This document shows, one piece after another, positions 59,213 through 64,000 of a stretch of DNA of 64,000 nucleotides (positions within the stretch are counted from its first letter, which is position 1; the number at the start of each line of letters is the position of its first letter). Made by a program: the position numbers and the translations under genes. This stretch comes from Hyphomonadaceae bacterium (lineage in GTDB: Bacteria > Pseudomonadota > Alphaproteobacteria > Caulobacterales > Aquidulcibacteraceae): the NCBI GenBank assembly GCA_014378995.1, contig JACMMP010000130.1, forward strand, positions 26,602-90,601. Reading direction: 5' to 3'. The notes below the pieces were generated by a model. The model was not told the DNA's origin and searched no databases. It was given only the letters and a program-made list of their open reading frames with translations.

Positions 59213-60346
59213 ATGGAGCGCCCATACAAGCGCCTCATCCTGTGCGCGATGCTAGCGCTTCTGTTGGTGACTGGCGCCGCCGCACAGGGGCCGGCGCCCG
59301 TGAGCGATCGCGCCATCATGGCGGAGCGGCCCCCGCAGCTGCTCTCCGACTACCAATTCTTCCGCGACGCCGGCGGGCGCGACCCTAACGCACGCGTCAC
59401 GCCTTACGATCTGAACACCGCGCTCTATTCCGACGGCGCGCTGAAGTTTCGCTACGTCTACATCCCTGCGGGATCGCAAGCCCGCTACAGCGCCGATGAG
59501 GTGTTCGACTTTCCGGTCGGCACGGTGCTGATCAAAACCTTCGCCTTCGCCGCGGATATGCGCGCGCCGACCGAGAACGTGCGTTTCCTCGAAACGCGCC
59601 TGCTCATCCGCCGCGCCGACGGCTGGATCGCGCTGCCCTACGTCTGGAATGAAGCGCAGACCGAAGCGCGACTCTCGCTCATCGGCGCCGATATCCCGGT
59701 CAGCTTCACGAACGAGGAAGGCCAAGCCATCGCGCTCGACTGGGCCGTGCCCAACCGCAACCAGTGCAAAGCCTGCCACGATCGCCGCGGCGAGATCACG
59801 CCGATCGGGCCGAGCGCGCGGAATCTCAACGTCGAAAACGTCGAGGTCGTTGTTACAAGCGCCCCGCGCGGCGGCGGCCCCACGCCGCCGCCCGTCTATA
59901 CCGATCAACTCGATGCCTGGAGACGTGACGGCCTTATCGCTGGTGCGCCACCTGCCAACGAAGCGCCGCGCGTTCCGAGCGCGTACCGCCCCGCGACCGG
60001 CGCCATCGCCGCCCGCGCTCGCGCCTACCTCGATGTGAATTGTGCGCATTGCCATAACCCTGAAGGGCCAGGGCATACGTCCGGCCTCGATCTGCGCTGG
60101 AGTCAAACCGATCCGGCGCTGTGGGGCGTGAACAAGCGCCCGGTCGCCGCCGGCCGCGCTTCGGCCGGTTTCGACTTCGCCATCGAACCCGGCCATCCCG
60201 AACGCTCTATACTTCTGCACCGCATGACGAGCACCGATCCAGGCGTGATGATGCCGGAGATCGGCCGCCAACTCGTGGATGAACGCGGGCTGGCGCTGAT
60301 GCGCGAATGGATTGCGGGCATGGATGAGAACGGCCGGAGCAACTAG
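59213..60346 (+). CDS. HNE_0200/SO_2930-type diheme c-type cytochrome
   Basis: A 377-aa exported protein with a signal peptide (LCAMLALLLVTGAAAQ). Two heme sites are present: NQCKACHDR and NCAHCHNPEG. The first half, including TPYDLNTALYSDGALKFRYV and FDFPVGTVLIKTF, is specific to the family. A later start at ATG 59213 is chosen; TTG 59195, overlapping the preceding stop, is possible. It forms an operon with the beta-helix protein. Confidence 0.88.
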   Translation: MERPYKRLILCAMLALLLVTGAAAQGPAPVSDRAIMAERPPQLLSDYQFFRDAGGRDPNARVTPYDLNTALYSDGALKFRYVYIPAGSQARYSADEVFDFPVGTVLIKTFAFAADMRAPTENVRFLETRLLIRRADGWIALPYVWNEAQTEARLSLIGADIPVSFTNEEGQAIALDWAVPNRNQCKACHDRRGEITPIGPSARNLNVENVEVVVTSAPRGGGPTPPPVYTDQLDAWRRDGLIAGAPPANEAPRVPSAYRPATGAIAARARAYLDVNCAHCHNPEGPGHTSGLDLRWSQTDPALWGVNKRPVAAGRASAGFDFAIEPGHPERSILLHRMTSTDPGVMMPEIGRQLVDERGLALMREWIAGMDENGRSN

Positions 60347-60352
60347 CGCACG

Positions 60353-60520
60353 CTCGTCCTTCTCCACTTGTGGGAGAAGGTGTCTCGACGCAGCGCGTCG
60401 AGACGGATGAGGGGTATAGGCGCCGGTGCGTCAAACACTGCGCCGATACCCCTCACCCACACCTGCGTGTTTGAAACTGCGGCGCTCTACGATCCCTCTC
60501 CCACAAGGGGAGAGGAGGAA
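60353..60520. repeat. Intergenic repeat, TTCTCCC family
   Basis: CCTTCTCCAC-TTG-TGGGAGAAGG forms the first hairpin. GTCTCGACG/CGTCGAGAC is the second, and CCCTCTCCC-ACAA-GGGGAGAGG ends the block. It separates the convergent cytochrome and MAPEG genes. It is a relative of 8446-8626. Confidence 0.65.
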
Positions 60521-60526
60521 ACCGCG

Positions 60527-60955
60527 TCAGAAATGCACATCCACCATGCCCACGGCAATCGCCGCGTGGAACGCCAGCGCCATCAGCACCAGCGAGCCGA
60601 TGATGAAGATCGAGAAGCGGATAACGATGCTGTTGAAGATCGCCTGCACGAGCGAGTGGACGATGCGGATCACGACGTAGAGCCACGCCAAGCCGATATT
60701 GATGTCGTTGGCTTGATCCAGGAACTGCAACGCAAAGCACAGCGCGTAGAAGATCGTCGGCTGCTCCATCAGATGGTTGTAATTGTCGGCGACCTTGGCG
60801 CTCGGCAGCGCCTCCATCTGCGCCCTGGTGGCGGCGTCCGGCTTTATCTTGGCTTTCGACATCGCCGGTATGCGCGTGGCGTAAAGCCAGATCAGCATGA
60901 TCAACGACCAGATCGCCAGCGCCACGACGGGCGCAATCATTCCGTGTTCGTACAT
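60527..60955 (-). CDS. MAPEG-family membrane protein
   Basis: A 142-aa protein with four membrane helices. MEQPTIFYALCFALQFL and the preceding NYNHL are the MAPEG signature (glutathione or eicosanoid metabolism in eukaryotes). The role in bacteria is unclear, possibly a glutathione-linked membrane enzyme. GGGAGGGAAAC precedes the ATG. Confidence 0.9.
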   Translation of the reverse strand: MYEHGMIAPVVALAIWSLIMLIWLYATRIPAMSKAKIKPDAATRAQMEALPSAKVADNYNHLMEQPTIFYALCFALQFLDQANDINIGLAWLYVVIRIVHSLVQAIFNSIVIRFSIFIIGSLVLMALAFHAAIAVGMVDVHF

Positions 60956-61083
60956 GTTTCCCTCCCCGCGAGGCGGCGATCATCCGCGCGTCATCGCGCC
61001 GCGGCAAGCACTACCGTTACGGGAGTCCGCTTGGCGGCGGCCGCATGCGCCCCTAACTTCCCACCGCTTCCGCAGGGGACCGA

Positions 61084-61638
61084 ATGAGCACCGACAAACC
61101 CGACCGCGAGCATTCGCCGTTCCTCGAGCGCGCGCTCGAAAGGATCATCTACGCCAGCCGTTGGCTGATGGCGCCGGTCTATCTCGGCCTCATCGCGGCG
61201 CTGGCGATCCTGATCGTCACCTTCTTCCGGGAGCTCGTGATCCAGCTGCCTTTGGTGCTGGAGATGGACGAGACGGACATCATCCTTCTGGTGCTGACGC
61301 TGGTCGATCTCTCCCTCGCCGGCAATCTCGTGCTGATCATTCTCTTTTCGGGCTATGAGAATTTCGTCTCCAAGATCGAGATCGCGCACCAGGATCGCGA
61401 CCGCCCCGAATGGATGGGCACGCTCGATTTCAGCGGCTTGAAGATCAAGCTGATCGCCTCGATCGTCGCGATAAGCGGCATCCATCTGCTGAAGATTTTC
61501 ATGAATCTGAGCACCTACACCGAGCAGCAATTGCTCTGGTACGTCGTGATCCACCTGACCTTCATCCTCTCCGGCGTCTGCATCGCCGCAATGGATTGGA
61601 TCGAAGGCATGGCGCACAAGGCCCACGCTGGGCGCTGA
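61084..61638 (+). CDS. YqhA / UPF0114 membrane protein
   Basis: A 184-aa protein with four membrane helices. ERIIYASRWLMAPVYLGLIA and LVDLSLAGNLVLIILFSGYENFV (positions about 70-92) match TIGR00645/UPF0114. Function is unknown. AGGGGAC precedes the ATG. Confidence 0.92.
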   Translation: MSTDKPDREHSPFLERALERIIYASRWLMAPVYLGLIAALAILIVTFFRELVIQLPLVLEMDETDIILLVLTLVDLSLAGNLVLIILFSGYENFVSKIEIAHQDRDRPEWMGTLDFSGLKIKLIASIVAISGIHLLKIFMNLSTYTEQQLLWYVVIHLTFILSGVCIAAMDWIEGMAHKAHAGR

Positions 61639-61646
61639 TGCGGCTT

Positions 61647-63437
61647 TTACATCCGCTCCGGTACGTCGATGCCGAGCAAGTCCAGCGTCACGACCAGCTG
61701 CTTCAGCGTCGCCGCCGCCAGCGCCAGCCGCGATGCGCGGACGGCGCCTTCCGAGGGTAGGATCGGACAGTTCGCGTAGAACCCTGAAAACGCCTGCGCC
61801 AAATTGTGCGCGTGTTCCGCCAGAAAATGCGGAGCTTTCTTGTCATAAGCAGCGCGCACCGCGCCATCGAACGCGTCCAGCGCCAACGCCAAGGGGCGCT
61901 CCGCGTCGTGTTCGATGACAATCGGGCCGGCCTTTAGCCCCTGCTCATCGGCCTTGCGCAGCACGCTTTTGATCCGCACCGCTTGATAGAGAAGGTATGG
62001 GCCCGTTTTGCCTTCAAAGCTCATGAAACGATCGAGATCGAACACGTAGCTGGTGCCGCGAAAGTTCGAGAGATCGGCGAACTTGATCGCCGCGATCGCC
62101 ACCTTGTGCGCCACGTCCTCGAACTCTTCGGCCGAGAAATCCGCGCCGATTTCGTTTTCCTTCAGCCGGGCGCGCGCCTTCTCTTCCGCCTGCCCGATCA
62201 AGTCTTGCAGCTTCAGCACGCCGCCGGCGCGGGTCTTGAACGGCGTGCCGTCGGGGCCGTTCATGGTGCCGAAGCCAATATGTTCGAGCGCCTCGCGCGG
62301 CGCGTAACCGGCCTTGGCCGCCGCGCGATAGACTTGCTCGAAGTGGTCGGCCTGACGCTGATCGACGCAATAAAGGATGAGATCGGGCTTTTGATCGCGC
62401 ATGCGCTGCACGATGGTGGCGAGATCGGTCGTGCCATACATGGCCGAGCCCTCGCTCGACACCACGAGCAGCGGATCGGGGCTCTCGACTTCGACGACCG
62501 TGCCGTCCTCGCGCCTCTTCTTTTTGGTCTCGCCCGGCCCCGCCACGCGAAGGATGCGCGCGCCCTGGTCTTCTTCCAGCAAGCCCTTAGCTTCGAGATC
62601 GCGCACCATTTCAGGGATCAGCGGATCGGCGTCGCTTTCGCCGAGCCAGAGATCGAAATCGACGCCGAGGCTGACGAAATCGCGCTTTTGCGCCGCCATC
62701 GAGACGTCGTGCATGGCTTTCCAGATGGTGCGGTGAAGCTCGCTGCCGCCTTGCAGCGCGGCGGTCGCTTTGCGCGCGCGATCGCGCACGCCGATGTCGC
62801 CAGCTTTCACGCGCTGGGCGTAGGTGGGATAGATCGCTTCTAATTGATCGAGCGTCAGCGTTTTCAGCCGCGCGTTGAGCTTGGCGCGGTCTTCGATGCC
62901 GCCGAGTTCATCTTCCAGCGCGGTGATGACGAGCCCCATCTGGAAGCCCCAGTCGCCGAAATGCGCGTCGCCCCAGACCTCGTCGCCGCGGAAGCGATAG
63001 ATGCGCTTCACGCTCTCGCCGATGATAGACGCGCGCAGGTGCCCAACGTGCATGCCCTTGGCGACGTTCGGGCCACCATAATCGACGATAACGCGCCGCG
63101 GCGCCTCCACCGGCGGCGCGCCCGCGTTCGGATCGTCGGCGATGCTCTGCGCGCGCTGGGTCAGCGCTTGGGCGGTGACTTTGAAATTGAGAAAGCCCGG
63201 CCCCGCGATCGTGGGCGCCGGCGCAAGCTCGTCCGCGCTCCAGCCGGCGGCGACGCTTTGCGCCACCTCTTGCGGCTTCTTTCCCACCGCTTTCGCGACG
63301 GCGAGCGCGCCATTGGCTTGAAACTCGCCCAAATCCGGCCGGTCCGAGCGGCGCACGTCCGCATGCTTGGGATCGAGCCCGAGGGCCTCGAACACGGCCT
63401 GATTAGCCGCGGTCAGTTTGCTGGCGAGGTCTTTCAT
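61647..63437 (-). CDS. argS: Arginyl-tRNA synthetase
   Basis: Charges tRNA-Arg. The 596-aa class I enzyme has an Arg-tRNA-synthetase N-terminal domain, then [20 protein letters not shown] with the HVGH signature. The DALR anticodon-binding C-terminus ends [15 protein letters not shown] 63437 is chosen because upstream in-frame residues come from a repeat. No ribosome site is visible; a C-rich repeat arm abuts the start. Confidence 0.95.
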   Translation of the reverse strand: MKDLASKLTAANQAVFEALGLDPKHADVRRSDRPDLGEFQANGALAVAKAVGKKPQEVAQSVAAGWSADELAPAPTIAGPGFLNFKVTAQALTQRAQSIADDPNAGAPPVEAPRRVIVDYGGPNVAKGMHVGHLRASIIGESVKRIYRFRGDEVWGDAHFGDWGFQMGLVITALEDELGGIEDRAKLNARLKTLTLDQLEAIYPTYAQRVKAGDIGVRDRARKATAALQGGSELHRTIWKAMHDVSMAAQKRDFVSLGVDFDLWLGESDADPLIPEMVRDLEAKGLLEEDQGARILRVAGPGETKKKRREDGTVVEVESPDPLLVVSSEGSAMYGTTDLATIVQRMRDQKPDLILYCVDQRQADHFEQVYRAAAKAGYAPREALEHIGFGTMNGPDGTPFKTRAGGVLKLQDLIGQAEEKARARLKENEIGADFSAEEFEDVAHKVAIAAIKFADLSNFRGTSYVFDLDRFMSFEGKTGPYLLYQAVRIKSVLRKADEQGLKAGPIVIEHDAERPLALALDAFDGAVRAAYDKKAPHFLAEHAHNLAQAFSGFYANCPILPSEGAVRASRLALAAATLKQLVVTLDLLGIDVPERM

Positions 63438-63438
63438 C

Positions 63439-63532
63439 GGGAATTGGGAGTAGGGAGTAGGGAGTGGGATTGCAAGAAAGCTCGGCGACGTAAGGCCCGC
63501 GCCCCACTCCCTATTCCCCACTCCCTATTCCC
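63439..63532. repeat. G-rich/C-rich inverted repeat in the argS leader
   Basis: The left arm (63439-63468) has five GGG runs with spacers AATT, AGTA, AGTA and AGT. The right arm (63502-63532) is built of CCCCACTCCCTATT units, its near-complement. Each arm could form a G-quadruplex on one strand, and together they form a long hairpin immediately upstream of the argS start. Confidence 0.7.
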
Positions 63533-63537
63533 AGCAT

Positions 63538-64000
63538 TCAGCCCGCGTTGTCGCCGGCGTCGATCCGGAAGCGGCGGCCGTCGCGGTTAAACTGAAGCTG
63601 CTCCGGCGTCAGTTCAAAGCCGACCAGGATCTCGAAATTCTCGCCCGAGATTTCCTCGTTGGCGCGCGGGATGACGATGCGTTCGATCTCTTCGCGGCGC
63701 GTCACTACGGCTTCGCCGCGGTCCCAGCGCACATCGACATCGAAGTACACCTTCTCGATCGGCGCGCGGCCGCGACGGGTCACCGCCACCCAGTAGCGAT
63801 AGGTCTGACGATCCGCCGTCGCGGCCGGGCCGCGCCCGAACGCCATGTCGATCTCGAGGTTCATCACGATCGGGTCCGTGCCGATATAGCGGCAGAGCCC
63901 GCGCACGCCCTGCATCTCCCCGGTGAACTCGATGTTGGCGTAGCGGACCTGATCCGGCGCGGCGAAATCGACCACGCGCGAATTGTCATAGAGCACGCCC
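63538..64000 (-). CDS. Partial gene, C-terminal part of an unknown protein
   Basis: At least 154 codons, open to the right edge. YANIEFTGEMQGVRGLCRYI, IVMNLEIDMAFGRGPA and YRYWVAVTRRGRAPIEKVYF look like a beta-rich periplasmic domain. I recognise it as a type common in Caulobacterales but without a name. Its stop is 100 bp before the argS start. Confidence 0.7.
   Translation of the reverse strand, partial: GVLYDNSRVVDFAAPDQVRYANIEFTGEMQGVRGLCRYIGTDPIVMNLEIDMAFGRGPAATADRQTYRYWVAVTRRGRAPIEKVYFDVDVRWDRGEAVVTRREEIERIVIPRANEEISGENFEILVGFELTPEQLQFNRDGRRFRIDAGDNAG

Noticed and set aside
57948-60367. Two long minus-strand frames opposite the beta-helix and cytochrome genes
   Set aside because: They mirror the real genes codon for codon and show only Arg/Ala/Val/His-rich sequence.
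1-64000. CRISPR array, insertion sequence or integrase
   Set aside because: No regularly spaced direct repeats, transposase or tyrosine/serine recombinase was seen on either strand.

Overview
This 64 kb window is GC-rich, almost fully coding bacterial chromosome. Gene content points to an alphaproteobacterium of the Caulobacterales/Hyphomonadaceae type. The supporting genes are an SpmX-like muramidase with a sigma-54-type promoter, a DUF1489 protein, a UrcA-family protein, a beta-helix/diheme-cytochrome pair of the HNE_0200 type, an alphaproteobacterial-style Fur box and a TonB-dependent siderophore receptor. No rRNA operon, prophage, insertion sequence or CRISPR array is visible. One tRNA gene, tRNA-Leu(GAG), lies at 24381-24465 on the minus strand.

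Layout. 1-9 kb: a secreted protein, panC, an APC-type amino acid permease, an acyl-CoA carboxyltransferase subunit, an SRPBCC-type membrane protein and a kynA-kynU tryptophan-degradation pair. 9-15 kb: a tightly overlapped minus-strand operon running from a two-TIR membrane protein through an enoyl-CoA hydratase, a small unknown protein, a DUF3667 protein and a small membrane protein to a sterol-desaturase-type hydroxylase. It is divergent from a cNMP-domain patatin phospholipase at 15-17 kb. 17-20 kb: three overlapping paralogous lipoprotein genes, a micro-ORF with an extreme Shine-Dalgarno sequence, and spmX. 20-28 kb: mgtE, an outer-membrane protein, DoxX, tRNA-Leu with a decayed GIY-YIG gene beside it, two paralogous PPC-like secreted proteins, an orphan FliN/SpoA protein and lipB. 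28-38 kb: a secreted pectin-acetylesterase-like lipoprotein, an iron-regulated TonB receptor, an AraC regulator, a DUF805 gene interrupted by an in-frame TGA, a biotin-dependent carboxylase alpha subunit and a GH5 glycosidase. 38-47 kb: a ParA-like ATPase with a partner gene that carries a palindromic repeat in frame, glutathione reductase, an SDR, and several membrane or secreted unknowns. 47-64 kb: a DUF2235 hydrolase, an acyl-CoA dehydrogenase, YceI with a cytochrome b561-YceI fusion, a threonylcarbamoyl-AMP synthase, an FAD oxidoreductase, a histone-H1-like basic protein, NUDIX, a DUF883-type pair, the beta-helix/diheme pair, MAPEG, a YqhA-family protein, argS and a partial gene at the right edge.

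How it works together. Much of the content is aerobic heterotroph housekeeping: acyl-CoA and branched-chain or propionyl metabolism, tryptophan catabolism, cofactor synthesis (pantothenate, lipoate) and redox protection. A large share of genes encodes exported lipoproteins and membrane proteins of unknown role. Intergenic gaps are short and often filled with palindromic repeats of at least five families. One family has also entered a reading frame. The least ordinary parts are the TIR-membrane-TIR operon next to the cNMP patatin, the micro-ORF at 18.7 kb, the spmX promoter, and the repeat-bearing ParA partner.
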